NCBI GenBank assembly: GCA_025765595.1
Contig: JAIVFH010000014.1
Coordinates: 310,001 to 374,000 of the forward strand
Reading direction: 5' to 3'
Length of the DNA stretch: 64,000 nt
DNA from: Obelidium mucronatum
Lineage: Eukaryota; Chytridiomycota; Chytridiomycetes; Chytridiales; Chytriomycetaceae
Part shown: piece after piece, positions 10,224 through 19,880 of the stretch
How the letters are laid out: every line of letters starts with the position of its first letter
Position numbering within the stretch: position 1 is the stretch's first letter
Notes under the pieces: generated by a model
The model's database searches: none
The model's input: the letters and a program-made list of their open reading frames with translations, nothing else
Told to the model about the DNA's origin: nothing
Program-made: the position numbers and the translations under genes

Positions 10224-12646
10224 CATCGCAGGCGCGTCTGAAGCCTATGGCTTACAAGAGTGCAGTTATTGATTGTCTCCAGCTGGCAACAGTTTTCAGG
10301 ATCGTCATTGTTTTGCTGAAATTGGGACTTTGATATTTTTGGCCAATCCTGCAATAAAAAGATCCCAAACAATTAAAAAATAATAAGAAAGGAGTAAATA
10401 AATAATAACTTACCACAAGGATATTCATGACAGGTGCACAAAACGTATTGTGGCCATAGCTCTTGACGCGCTGAGTGATGTTTGCATGAGGACTCTTTGT
10501 GAACAGTCAGATAACTTCAAACATCAATACAAAAAAATGCAGAGTTTCCCTAGGGTTCACTCACTCTTTGTACAGAAAATAAATAAAAAATGAGATTTAT
10601 GACATCATTTCAATTCAATTTTGTTCTTTTTATTTGTAGTGGGTAACGGTTGGTCATGTTAAGTTTTTTGGGCACATCATAAGCACGTCAACTGTGTCAC
10701 CTTGTTGTAACTGTACAGAAGATATCGTCTCAGATGCAACCTGAGTAGTTTAAAGTATTTCTGATGGAACACGTTGCAAGCGAATGCCTTTATTCACATT
10801 CTTTGTCTAGAGTTTGATTGCATTTTCTGCTTCGCAATGCGAGAGTGCTGGATCGAGATGTCTGCTTCACAATGCGAGAGTAGTGGATCAAGCTAAGGTC
10901 GCCAATGACTGGAAAGCACTTCTGCTACAGTAAGAGAATCCTGTCTTTGTTGTTTCACACTGCGAGAGTGCAGTATTCAGGTGACTAATTCAGGTCCTCT
11001 CATTTCAAGTTGTAAGCTCAGGCGTGTGTTGGCAAATCTCACATATCATGTGGCACCTGATTGTTGCGGTTCATGTTTAAATCAATGCATTTGCTCATCT
11101 TGCATCTGCAATAACGCAGTTCTGCCTTGGATAGATGTACTATTGCGGCACCAGCATTGCTGGGACGGCACAGCAGCTGTGGCAGAAGAACGGACATGAC
11201 CATTGCCACGAAGAGCAGAAATGATTGAGCAAGGCACAGTCGCCATGGGTGGAGCCGCCACCAAACATACTTGAGGGTTTTGTCTGCTGTTTTCCAATGA
11301 TCGCGACTGATGGTCTTGAAGCCTGTTTTCCTCGGCACATGAAACCGGATCTCGATGTGCATTTTCAGGTAGCGCATCTTGGTTCTATTGCTCTGGTTTG
11401 AGGGTTGCAACGGGCATTTTCTACAGATTGAGCAGATGGAAATCAAGCAAGGTTATTTGCATGTTGGTTTCAACTCCTGCTGGCAGACCAAAGTTGACCC
11501 TATCAAGCTCTCCAACGACCAAAGATGCGGTGGTGGTCTCAACAAACAGACCTTGCCTCCAGGAAAGTGGCCGGTAAGGGTACACAAACGGCAGCTCACA
11601 GGTCCAGAACTTGTATCGACAGGATCTGCCACCACCTTGTGATTTAGAGCATATCATAAAGGGTAAGTGACAAACACACCGCTTGGATTGTGTGTTTGAT
11701 GGGTAAGAGTTTTACTTCGCTTTGAATCTGGTACATCTGCGTCGATTTAGGCTGCATGTTTCCTTTTACACACAGTCAATATGGCTGGAGCCACCAACCC
11801 ATCGTTTCACCGCCCAGAAGCGGCAGAAACAGGCGCCGATGATGCCCCGGAACGTGTGGATGGCATTGGAACACCTTTATTTTTTGCTTCCTCCTCCTCC
11901 TCCTCCTCCTCATCAAAATAAATTTTGCAGAGACTCACTCCTCAAGAAGTGAGTGATAAAGATAAACTTACTTTAAACCTTGTGTCGCTGAAAGGACATC
12001 CACTTGTTACCAATTTGCCATTGACGGAATATGGACCAGAGTGAACACACATCAAGTGGATTAATTTCAAAGCCCAAAGAGAGCGTCTCATTGAGTTGAA
12101 ATGATTCCCAAGAGGAAATCCAAAGTCGCTCGGCCAGGTTTCGTGGAAATAGAAATTGCCCGGAGGATCACGCACATCAACATCATTTAGATCCAGTCCA
12201 GTGGCACTGCGGTAGCTCTGAACAAGCTCTTCAATCATGTCTTTTGTTGGATAGTGTGAACTTATATACTTGTAAGTAAACCAAGTCAAGAGAGCAGTGA
12301 TGGACCACGGCTGCTCCGTCACGTTTTGAGGCAATCCCAGCACAATCATAAGCCGTTCAGCCTGCCTCAGCTCAGTGCAATAGCCATCAATGGTGTCTTG
12401 GTTGCAACGTGTGAAGGCCGCACCCATGGAATCTTCAGTATCAAGAAAGGCTGTGATGGCAGCCAGCACTCCTTCCAAACCGTTCTCAATCAATAGATCT
12501 GGTGCGTTGATTGCTTCTCGTTGACGTTTGACACTCACAGGATTGACGTACCACGTGTATAAACCTGAACCAACTGGCCACTGGAAGTTCTTGACTTGAT
12601 GAGAATGTGGGAGCGTTGTCGGTGCAGGCAGGACAACGTGGACCAA
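10224..12646 (-). pseudogene. Fragments of an unidentified minus-strand multi-exon gene
   Basis: Several exon-like pieces read in the minus direction. The piece from 12,646 to about 11,973 contains NFYFHETWPSDFGFPLGNHF and ends RFK at a good GTAAGTTT donor. The piece at 11,640-11,421 contains WTCELPFVYPYRPLSW and VGELDRVNFGLPAG. The piece at 11,400-11,060 contains KYVWWRLHPWRLCLAQ and a hydrophobic stretch. Pieces at about 10,500-10,416 and 10,350-10,224 join as MNILV/DWPKISKSQ over a clean intron and stop dead at the KDZ right end. The frames between the middle pieces do not all match. No known family was recognised. The KDZ element truncates the 3' side and the DIRS element sits upstream, so the gene looks broken by both. 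It may itself be an element gene. Confidence 0.4.
10826..10975. repeat. Three short repeats with core CGAGAGT
   Basis: TGCTTCGCAATGCGAGAGT near 10,828, TGCTTCACAATGCGAGAGT near 10,861 and a diverged copy near 10,955. The first two are spaced about 33 bp apart. Function unknown; otherwise 10,510-10,980 shows no gene. Confidence 0.4.
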
Positions 12647-12751
12647 TTTGTAGATGAATCACCTTAGTTTATTGAATCTACATATGCTAAAAATGCTAGA
12701 GAGCGTTGTCGGTGTGCAAGTGCAGGGTGGACCAATTTGTAGGTGAATCAC
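12609..12751. repeat. Imperfect direct duplication of about 52 bp beside the DIRS left end
   Basis: Two copies starting GAGCGTTGTCGGTG and ending TTTGTAGRTGAATCAC lie at about 12,610-12,661 and 12,701-12,751, with about 39 bp between them. The second copy ends 19 bp before the DIRS terminus. It may be an older tandem duplication in the target gene. Confidence 0.6.
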
Positions 12752-12761
12752 AATGGTCCCT

Positions 12762-12770
12762 CTCACAGTT
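12762..12770. repeat. 9-bp direct repeat CTCACAGTT flanking the DIRS element, left
   Basis: The same 9 bases occur at 19,432-19,440, one base outside the right terminus. It may be a target duplication or a recombination site. Confidence 0.5.
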
Positions 12771-12772
12771 AG

Positions 12773-13666
12773 GAATGCGGAAAATTCACCTGGTCCAGGT
12801 TTACCCCTAATCCACCACCTCCTCCCGCAGCAGCATGGAATCCGCCCCTCACTGCGGAACGCTTTATCATAAACGGTTTCGTTCGATTGAGTCACCTGTC
12901 GGCTCCAGGTGTACTGGCAGCCTGCGCCGCGGCCGGGATCCCAGCGCCGCAAGCACAGGCGACGGTAAATGTGCTGAGACAACTGGTAATTGACTACATC
13001 AAAGACAATGTCGAACCGTTTCCACCAAACGTACCCGGCGACCCGGACTGCTACAGTTTCATTTTCATAGATGGAGACGTGCGGGAACCAGCAAACGTAC
13101 CGGAGGAAAACAACCACAATCAACGCAACAATGGGGCCGAAGACGACCTGGAAGCAAATGAGGAAGACATTTCTGATCACGATGTTGGCGCCGAAGCGGA
13201 ATTTCATCCGGCCCAGCGTCAACAGGCTCAGCGACCCCTACGTCGTCATCACGCATCTCCAAAAAGGCGTAAACGGAGACATTCCTCTTCCGAAGAAGAA
13301 TCGAGTGATATTTCCTCGGAGTCTTCCACGTCCAGCGAAAAGGATGGGCGCAAAAAGAAAAAGTCGAAGCATCTCCAATTGGACATTCTGCAGTCGGAAT
13401 TCAATAGGCAGCCAGACGATGAGAAGGTAGCGATTTCAACTAATCTATCCTCCACACACCTTCCCTTGCCATCTTCAAAAAAAAAAAAAAAATCGAGATG
13501 GACCGGGAAGGAACCGGCAGTAGAAGAGTGTTTGACACTGTTGAAACTGTCGGCATTACGTGGAGGTTACATTGTGGAGCTGCCAAGTGAGAAGGCATTA
13601 GCTTGCGCACTCACCGCGGCCGCAGGGTACCACACTGATCCAATTTCCCTGTCCTGCAACGGCTAG
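12773..13666 (+). CDS. DIRS gag-like ORF1, acidic/Ser-rich, no AUG seen
   Basis: The frame is open from just inside the left terminus (a TAG closes it at 12,770-12,772) to the stop at 13,666, about 297 codons. It starts with a Pro/Ala-rich stretch. A region with LSAPGVLAACAAAG and QLVIDYIKDNVEPFPP follows, then acidic and Arg/Ser/Glu-rich segments (SPKRRKRRHSSSEEES) and a poly-Lys run. The composition fits a nucleic-acid-binding gag-like protein of DIRS elements. No in-frame ATG exists anywhere in this frame, so translation must use another start, a spliced leader exon, or the start has been lost. The adjacent zinc-knuckle ORF may be the second half of the same protein. Confidence 0.5.
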   Translation, partial: ECGKFTWSRFTPNPPPPPAAAWNPPLTAERFIINGFVRLSHLSAPGVLAACAAAGIPAPQAQATVNVLRQLVIDYIKDNVEPFPPNVPGDPDCYSFIFIDGDVREPANVPEENNHNQRNNGAEDDLEANEEDISDHDVGAEAEFHPAQRQQAQRPLRRHHASPKRRKRRHSSSEEESSDISSESSTSSEKDGRKKKKSKHLQLDILQSEFNRQPDDEKVAISTNLSSTHLPLPSSKKKKKSRWTGKEPAVEECLTLLKLSALRGGYIVELPSEKALACALTAAAGYHTDPISLSCNG

Positions 13667-13689
13667 TGATCGGAAGCTACCATCGCAGG

Positions 13690-13980
13690 ATCGGAATGAG
13701 ACGCAACGTACATATATATATATAAATGAGCGCACAAAACCAGTGGCCATTCACATTCAGCGGTACACAAAACCAGTGGCCGTCACATGTTGTATTACCC
13801 GGAAAATTGCGGGAGAGAGCAGGAACTGCTCCGCGATACTTAAGTAAAAACCCAAAACACGGGGGCGAGCAGGAACTGCTCCACAACACGATCAAAGAGG
13901 ACAGGAACTGTCCCATGATACTTTCTCTCCTTGCCTCGCCGATTTCGTATACAGCCATCTAATTAAAAAAAAAAAAAAAA
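13690..13980. repeat. Short direct repeats and an A-run between the DIRS gag ORFs
   Basis: CACAAAACCAGTGGCC occurs twice (13,733 and 13,767). AGCAGGAACTGCTCC occurs twice and CAGGAACTGTCC once (13,818-13,912). A run of 17 A closes the stretch. The block has no clear coding role. The AG at 13,993 could be a splice acceptor linking the two gag parts. Confidence 0.4.
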
Positions 13981-13988
13981 ACCACGTT

Positions 13989-14726
13989 GTGCAGGCGTTG
14001 AACTACCTAGCAACTGGTCGTGTCATCTTACAACAAGCACGCGACGCACTCAGAGATAACAAAGGGAAGAAGCGAGACTATTCTAATCCATTCCTGGACA
14101 ACCACATTCACCGAGTTAAAGAAACCTTCAAAGAAGCGAATACAACACTGGCGGCTCTCGGTTCCAAATCCGCTAAATCAATTATGAATTCAAGGGACGA
14201 AAGAAAAGTCTCGTCCAAAAGACTGGAAACGGCAAAGACGAACAGGGACACAATTCAAAAGGCCTTTGCCTCGCCTCATGTTGAAAACTGGTCAGGAACA
14301 GATGCGGCCAATTGGTTTTTGGACAACATTGAAACGGAGTCGAATACAGTGGCGAACGAGAAAGTGCTGTCCTCCATCAAAAGCCAAACGAAAATCATAG
14401 CGGCGTCGTACAAACTAGCGGATATCAGAGGCGACAACCGAATTTTGCCCTCATCCAGAGACTCATTCTTCAAAAAGGTCAAATGCAACCACTGTGACAA
14501 ACTCGGTCACTACGCGTCTGATTGCAGAAGTCAGTGTTCTTCGCAATCCTGCTACAAGCCCCAGTGTAAAGGGGGCTCACAGCGCTACCAACGTGACAGC
14601 TATCGCCGTTCCGATCAGAGGCGTGACGATAGGGACCGAGACTATTCTCGTAATCCCGGACCCAAAACCAGCTACAAAGGAATCAGAATCCGTAGTCCTC
14701 CCTTCGATAGACCCCACGACAAGTAA
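13989..14726 (+). CDS. DIRS zinc-knuckle ORF (gag C-terminal part)
   Basis: A 245-codon frame ending at 14,726. Residues about 165-178 form a CCHC zinc knuckle (C-x2-C-x4-H-x4-C: CNHCDKLGHYASDC). A basic Arg/Asp/Ser-rich tail follows. Zinc knuckles of gag proteins bind the element RNA. The N-terminal part is helical with AKSIMNSRDERK. The frame opens with GTG-CAG-GCG, so the real start is probably upstream by splicing or frameshift from ORF1. A run of about 17 A follows the stop, ahead of the RT ORF. Confidence 0.6.
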   Translation: MQALNYLATGRVILQQARDALRDNKGKKRDYSNPFLDNHIHRVKETFKEANTTLAALGSKSAKSIMNSRDERKVSSKRLETAKTNRDTIQKAFASPHVENWSGTDAANWFLDNIETESNTVANEKVLSSIKSQTKIIAASYKLADIRGDNRILPSSRDSFFKKVKCNHCDKLGHYASDCRSQCSSQSCYKPQCKGGSQRYQRDSYRRSDQRRDDRDRDYSRNPGPKTSYKGIRIRSPPFDRPHDK

Positions 14727-14898
14727 TTGGCCTCAATTCAACAATTTATTCAATTCCACACGATTTCTACATGATTCGATTCCATTCGATTCAATTCAAT
14801 TAAAAAAAAAAAAAAAAAGGGGACCTCATATCAGTATTATCCTTTAGACCCTTCATCTCATAGCAGTATTATCGAATAAATGGCGTTTATACGCAAAT

Positions 14899-17310
14899 AT
14901 GGAGGACTCGAAGATTTACAAAAAAAAAAAAAAAAAAAACGATCCCTGCCCCGATCAACCACTCATGCCACGTTCAAAGAAATCAAACACTGAGACTGAG
15001 ATGCGCCCATGGGAGCTTCGAGTTGGTTCAAACCATGAGCCAAAATCATTTTGCAGAGTGTCGGGTCAGGAATGCCATAAAGATGACGCAAACATGATGG
15101 AAACATTGGAAGATCTCATCAAAGACAGAGTTAATCCTGACGTTGGATCTATAATAGTCCAAAACCCGGACAAATTTGTTTGCGGAGGGGTCAACACCTT
15201 GACACATGAAAAGAAATTGTTCTGGGATCGAATACTTACAGCCTCGACTCAAAAACAAGCCAATTTGATCTACAGATGGCTGTCGGAAGGCCCATCGGTA
15301 GAGGAATTTGCAACTCTTATCTTCAACGGATCAAAACTTCCTCCCAAGACGTTTCTAAAAAATGGGAAATTAGCTATAGAATTGAAGGATTTTGCGGAGA
15401 AGAAAACACAAGAAGAAGTGGAACAAGGAATCAGAATAATCGTGGGAGAAAGAAAAGGCTTGAATCCAGAATTAATGCCCCACGTGGTTTCGCCAACTGG
15501 AGTGGTTGACGACCAAGTCAAAATGAGAAAATACGATAACTGCACGTACCTAAACAATTGGTGCAAACCTCCAAAATTCAATCTCCCATACATTCAAAAT
15601 CTAACTACGTGGATGTCGCGCTATTACACAGTAATAGACTTCAAGTCATGTTTCATGAATATTCTCATCCATCCGTCGTCAAGAAAATACTTTGGCACAT
15701 ATGGCACACTCCCAGGGGATAACAAAGAGTACGTTTTTGTCGCCACAACCCTGGTCTTTGGGTGGAATTGCTCTCCGTATATTGAGCAAACAATTGTGGA
15801 AGCAATAGTCAGATACATTAGAATGATCCAAATCGAAATCTGCACTTTCTATGACGATTCGGCTTGCGGCGAAATTCACGACTCACCAGCACCAAAGTCA
15901 GAAAAGACTTCAGTTCGCGATGCAAAACGGGCAATAGCGATAGTTACAATCATTTTCTCAAAAGCAGGTTTCTTTATTGCCTTGAAAAAAGGTTGTCTTT
16001 CACCCGACACAACCATAACATATTTGGGAGCAATAATCAACTTCAAAGAAGGCTCGTTTACAATTCACCCGGAAAAACAAAGCCGTTTCCTGACACTATC
16101 AAAATGGATTATTAAACAGATACGGGAAGAAAACGAATTCAACGTGGACATACTAGAATCATACACTGGAAAGTGTAACTATTTCTGTTTTTGTATTCAA
16201 GGGGGCCACGCTATCCTACGTTCGCTATATATCAAAATAGCGGAGACAAAAGCTCATTCAAGAAATGGTTTGGGTCGGCTGAGGATTACATTACAAGAAG
16301 AAGCGGCGATTGACATTCTTGAATGGACAAAGATCCTATCGCAACAGGAAGTAAAGTCTTTCTGGATTGAACCAAGACATAAGTCATTTACCTTCGATCA
16401 GACTTCGGACGCAAACCAGCACAGATGGGGAGCCACTCTTATAAATACTCCGGGCAACAAAACGGATCCATCGGGTCCTCCAGTTTGGAAAGCAGGAGCC
16501 GAGTTCAGCCTAGAAGAACACCAGAAAAATATCGTGGTAAAAGAAGCCATAGCGTTAAAAAGAGGCCTAGAATTAAGCATCAAAAACATAAAAAATATCA
16601 CCTTGGACATTAAGATTTCGCATAAGGACTTGTGGGACGAAATCAAGCATTTGGAGGATAAACCGGTCTTCAACTTAGGGTGCGACAACATGGGAGTATA
16701 TTTGGCTGCAGTCAAGGGTTCATCCAGAAACACGGACGTGAACAATGAACTCAAAGAAGTGTTCGCGATAGCGCGAAAGAACAATGTCCGTCTACAGTTC
16801 TACTGGCTGGATACAAAGGCAAACCATCTGTCAGACGCAATCACCAGAGAAGAGGAAGAGAATGACTTTGTCCTCGCGGATGAACTATTCATGGAAGTCA
16901 ATGAAAAATTTGGCCCTTTCACAGTGGATGCGATGGCGTCAAACAACAACAACAAGTGCAATACCTTCTTCAGCAGATACGATTGCCCAAACTCTTCGTT
17001 CATCAACATACTCGCTTGGACAGCATCAGAGAGAGACAGAATGGTCGAGAACCTCTACGTGTACCCGCCATTTGCGATGATCCGAGTGGTGCTACAGCAT
17101 CTCCTAATTCAGAACGTAAATTTCACAATGATAATTCCACGAAATTACGAAAACTATGGAATCACCGCCAAACAGCTTTCATTCGACAGTTTTTTGCTAG
17201 TCGGAACAGACTCAGTGAAAGCAGCCACGGCTTTGCGCTCATACTCAAACAAGCCCAAACCTCTCCTTTTCGACTTGCACGCCTTCCAATTCAAAGCATA
17301 TAAAACTTAG
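14899..17310 (+). CDS. DIRS reverse transcriptase-RNase H polyprotein
   Basis: An 803-codon intact frame from ATG 14,899. Near its start it reads through 19 consecutive A (poly-Lys). RT motif A is YTVIDFKSCFMNILI (about residues 237-251) and motif C is TFYDDSACGE (about 315-324). RNase H residues appear in TFDQTSDANQHRWGA, KEAIALKRGLEL, FNLGCDNMGVYL and ANHLSDAITR. The C-terminal region (FGPFTVDAMAS, then YVYPPFAMI) is the extension usual in DIRS/Ngaro RT proteins. It copies the element RNA into DNA. The frame carries no premature stop, so it could be active if expressed. Confidence 0.9.
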   Translation: MEDSKIYKKKKKKNDPCPDQPLMPRSKKSNTETEMRPWELRVGSNHEPKSFCRVSGQECHKDDANMMETLEDLIKDRVNPDVGSIIVQNPDKFVCGGVNTLTHEKKLFWDRILTASTQKQANLIYRWLSEGPSVEEFATLIFNGSKLPPKTFLKNGKLAIELKDFAEKKTQEEVEQGIRIIVGERKGLNPELMPHVVSPTGVVDDQVKMRKYDNCTYLNNWCKPPKFNLPYIQNLTTWMSRYYTVIDFKSCFMNILIHPSSRKYFGTYGTLPGDNKEYVFVATTLVFGWNCSPYIEQTIVEAIVRYIRMIQIEICTFYDDSACGEIHDSPAPKSEKTSVRDAKRAIAIVTIIFSKAGFFIALKKGCLSPDTTITYLGAIINFKEGSFTIHPEKQSRFLTLSKWIIKQIREENEFNVDILESYTGKCNYFCFCIQGGHAILRSLYIKIAETKAHSRNGLGRLRITLQEEAAIDILEWTKILSQQEVKSFWIEPRHKSFTFDQTSDANQHRWGATLINTPGNKTDPSGPPVWKAGAEFSLEEHQKNIVVKEAIALKRGLELSIKNIKNITLDIKISHKDLWDEIKHLEDKPVFNLGCDNMGVYLAAVKGSSRNTDVNNELKEVFAIARKNNVRLQFYWLDTKANHLSDAITREEEENDFVLADELFMEVNEKFGPFTVDAMASNNNNKCNTFFSRYDCPNSSFINILAWTASERDRMVENLYVYPPFAMIRVVLQHLLIQNVNFTMIIPRNYENYGITAKQLSFDSFLLVGTDSVKAATALRSYSNKPKPLLFDLHAFQFKAYKT

Positions 17311-17312
17311 AC

Positions 17313-17350
<38 letters not shown>

Positions 17351-17391
17351 GCGGAATAATTCTTTATATTAATAACTACCGCAGAAGAACA

Positions 17392-18651
17392 ATGGGGGCA
17401 ACACAATCGGGAGAACTATCCTCCCTCAGCGACCGAGCAAACGAATTGAAAGCGTTCAAAAACGACATCCCACAAGAAAAAGCAAGGCAACGGATAGAAC
17501 ACCAGTTGACACGCTACACAGGAGACTTGTCACAAGCAACGCCCCGAGTCCTCTCAAACTTCCTGTTTTCCATGGAAGCCGGCGGAAAGACTCAATTTCA
17601 CCGCTGCCCTCACGCAGGAGCAGCGTCGGCAGGCAAGAGAATTATACTCACATGCAAGCGGGAGGAATGCCCAGATCCACGAAATTGCCCACACATTCCG
17701 AACGCAACGATTCCCAACACATGCAAAATCAGCTCTTCGCCAGACTCAGTCAGAAACACAGTATCTCACCTGCGAGCAATATACAGGAGACTTGGGAAGA
17801 CCAACAGGTGGGTCGACGGGTCAACAGCCGAAGAAAATCCAGCACTTTCGACGGAAATCGAAAAACACATCGAGTTCAAAGAAAAAGAAGCCGTCGATGC
17901 ACTGGTTCAGCCAATTCAAGCGACGCCACTCTTCAAAGAAGATGTAGACAATATTCTAATCGAAATGAGAGCTCAAGCAGCGAATTCGAAAACCCTAAGA
18001 GAACGAACAGGATGGCTACAACAAGCAGCCTTGGTCTCTATCCTACAGGCATCGGGCAGAAGGCCAGGAGACATTATCCGGTTGCATCTCCATCTAGTTC
18101 TATACCTTCCGGAGAAAAGCGGTTTACTATTTATAATGACAATACACAAGACTGCCGGATCTTCCGGTATCTCCCGCTTTGCAATCAAAAGACAGCAGTC
18201 GGCAGCAAGATGCACAGTCGCCGATTTGGAAAATTATCTACGGGCGCTAATAGCGTTCAGACACAACTTCAACAACACATGCCTACTATTCCCAAACCTG
18301 GCAACTCATCACTCGAAGAACAAACCGTATTCATGGCATGCAAAAAATAGTACAATGCGTCTGGACGTAACAAACAAATACATAGAGTGGTTCGCGGCGC
18401 GCCTCAATATAAAAAGCAAAGTAACACTGTACGGTATCAGAATCGCAAATGCTCTCGAAACAAAAGAATTAGCAACAAAAGAGGCATTGGCGCGCACTAT
18501 GGAAAAAGGAGGATGGACAACAGAGGTTTCGGCAGAATTGTATACGAAATTCTTCCCCGCAACGTCCAATATTACGGCACCTTCAACATTAGTGACAAAG
18601 TGGATCGCAGAACCATCGGAAAATAGAGTGCTAGCTCTGATAAATAAGTAA
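17392..18651 (+). CDS. DIRS tyrosine recombinase (integrase)
   Basis: A 419-codon intact frame from ATG 17,392 to TAA 18,651. The catalytic region holds the first Arg in SGRRPGDIIRLHLHL (about 219-233), a Lys-rich beta region, YGIRIANALETKELA (box II Arg, with Tyr where His is more usual), GGWTTEVS, and the nucleophile candidate in AELYTKFF (about residue 383). Tyrosine recombinases join the circular DNA copy of DIRS elements to the genome, usually without making target duplications. The N-terminal half has a His/Cys cluster (HRCPHAGA, CKREECPDPRNCPHI) that could bind zinc. It follows a run of about 31 A after the RT stop. Confidence 0.85.
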   Translation: MGATQSGELSSLSDRANELKAFKNDIPQEKARQRIEHQLTRYTGDLSQATPRVLSNFLFSMEAGGKTQFHRCPHAGAASAGKRIILTCKREECPDPRNCPHIPNATIPNTCKISSSPDSVRNTVSHLRAIYRRLGKTNRWVDGSTAEENPALSTEIEKHIEFKEKEAVDALVQPIQATPLFKEDVDNILIEMRAQAANSKTLRERTGWLQQAALVSILQASGRRPGDIIRLHLHLVLYLPEKSGLLFIMTIHKTAGSSGISRFAIKRQQSAARCTVADLENYLRALIAFRHNFNNTCLLFPNLATHHSKNKPYSWHAKNSTMRLDVTNKYIEWFAARLNIKSKVTLYGIRIANALETKELATKEALARTMEKGGWTTEVSAELYTKFFPATSNITAPSTLVTKWIAEPSENRVLALINK

Positions 18652-19430
18652 TGGAGAGGAAGGGATTGCATCCCTGCCTTCCCGAGCGAGCACCCTATTT
18701 TCCATTACTGACCTACAAATTATTAATACACTTGGGAACAACGATTCGTGAATTTATCGAAATGTAACAATTTGAGACAGACCAAGTGAATGATTAATTG
18801 GGAGGCACCCAGAGAAAACCAATTTCTGGCCCCAAAGTCGGTCCCAACCTCCAACAGTCAAAGGTGTCGCGAACGCCTCCCTGTCCCCGACCTCCACCCC
18901 TCAGCGGGCAAGGAATTCCCAACCCCTCGCCGGGCTTCAACCCGCAAGGACACGCAAAAAAAAAAAAAAAAAATAATTTAATTAAATTAAACTCGGGACA
19001 ACCAGGTTGCGGTCAACCTTGGAAACACCGACGGTCACTTCGGGTTCGACTCCCGTTGAGGTGTTGGGAATTCAGGGGCAGCTACGCTTGGAGAGGAAGG
19101 GATGCAGGTTTACCTGACCAGGTTTAGGTGTCTAAGGTGGCTTGGGTGTCTTCAGGTTTAACTGGCCAGGTTTAACCAGGTTGTAAATTAGCAGTAGCTG
19201 GAATAGAAATAGAACACGCACAAAGAAACTGGAGTAGAAATAAGGGACCTCTAAACTGATATCTCGACACTATTTGTAGTCTCTTTTGATTTTGTGTTTT
19301 GAATACAACTGCGGGTTTTTGATGTGATTACTAACCATTTCATTTAACCGATAAACCTGGTAATTGCCAGGTTCGATCCGACTAGGTGCCTAAACCTGGT
19401 GGGACCAGGTTTAACCAGATTCGCATTCCT
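18652..19430. other. DIRS 3' non-coding region and right terminus
   Basis: No gene is seen. TGGAGAGGAAGGGAT occurs twice (about 18,651 and 19,088). CAGGTTTA-containing motifs recur at 19,105-19,190 and 19,350-19,415 and resemble the left terminus. In DIRS elements an internal region complementary to both ends templates circle formation; the 19,100-19,190 stretch is the best candidate here. A 16-A run lies at 18,956-18,972. Confidence 0.5.
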
Positions 19431-19431
19431 A

Positions 19432-19440
19432 CTCACAGTT
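19432..19440. repeat. 9-bp direct repeat CTCACAGTT flanking the DIRS element, right
   Basis: Copy of the repeat at 12,762-12,770, just outside the right inverted terminus. Confidence 0.5.
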
Positions 19441-19462
19441 CTCACGTGACCTTGTCGAGAAC

Positions 19463-19762
19463 TCTTAAACACGTCTCAGATACATCGACGCGTATCGTAC
19501 GTGTTCCTTGAAGTGTTGCTTGATTACGTCAGGATCCAGATCCTTCGCAGAACGAGATCGAGTCGAACAGCCTTGCAAGTCCTGGGTAGTCCGTTCTCGA
19601 ATACTTGTCGAAGGGTGCATCGTAGCACCCTTCTTCTTCATTGAGTGTCTGCCCATCGTTGTCGAAGAACTCTTGACCATTCGGTAGAGCACCTTGAACT
19701 GCTTCGGCAACCACTTGGTCATCGTTGTTGGCTATAGTAGGTGCTTGATCATTACCGTCCAT
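19463..19762 (-). other. Acidic open frame of unknown status beside the DIRS element
   Basis: From ATG 19,762 a 77-codon acidic frame (VAEAVQGALPNGQEFFDNDG) runs to 19,529. A second frame carries coding-like sequence (DLDPDVIKQHFKEHVRYA) to 19,465. Together they look like one exon with a frame break. It could be the start of the gene interrupted by the DIRS insertion, since the unknown minus-strand fragments lie on the other side. Weak support. The rest of 19,441-19,880 shows no gene. Confidence 0.25.
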
Positions 19763-19880
19763 GGTTTTCGGACGGTTTGCAGCGTTTGCACATTTCGAAG
19801 TTTCTTCTTGAATTTATTTATTGAATACAAATGCCTCGTTCTTTCTTTCTTTTTTTTTTCTCACAATTAAAAAATTATTA

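Larger units (their letters stand above)
12771..19430 (+). mobile_element. DIRS-like tyrosine-recombinase retrotransposon
   Basis: The element begins AGGAATGCG and ends CGCATTCCT, so its termini are inverted. Both ends continue with CCTGGTCC/CCAGGTTTA-type motifs. Plus-strand ORFs run in the order gag-like, zinc-knuckle, reverse transcriptase-RNase H, tyrosine recombinase. That order and inverted termini are the DIRS-group arrangement (retrotransposons that integrate with a tyrosine recombinase instead of a DDE integrase). The RT and recombinase frames are intact. The gag region is split. About 0.8 kb of non-coding 3' sequence carries repeated CAGGTTTA motifs. A-runs of 16-31 bases mark several ORF junctions. 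Confidence 0.85.

Noticed and set aside
11780..11921. Small plus-strand frame starting MAGATNPSFHRPEAAE
   Set aside because: Only 47 codons ending in a poly-Ser run, no motif and no supported exon partner.
17652..18350. Second long frame inside the recombinase ORF
   Set aside because: It overlaps the intact recombinase, is Ser/Arg/Gln-rich in the manner of a shifted frame, and has no motif.
19010..19075. tRNA-like GGGTTCGACTCCCG segment in the DIRS 3' region
   Set aside because: It looks like a T-arm, but no matching acceptor stem, D-arm or anticodon arm could be built around it.
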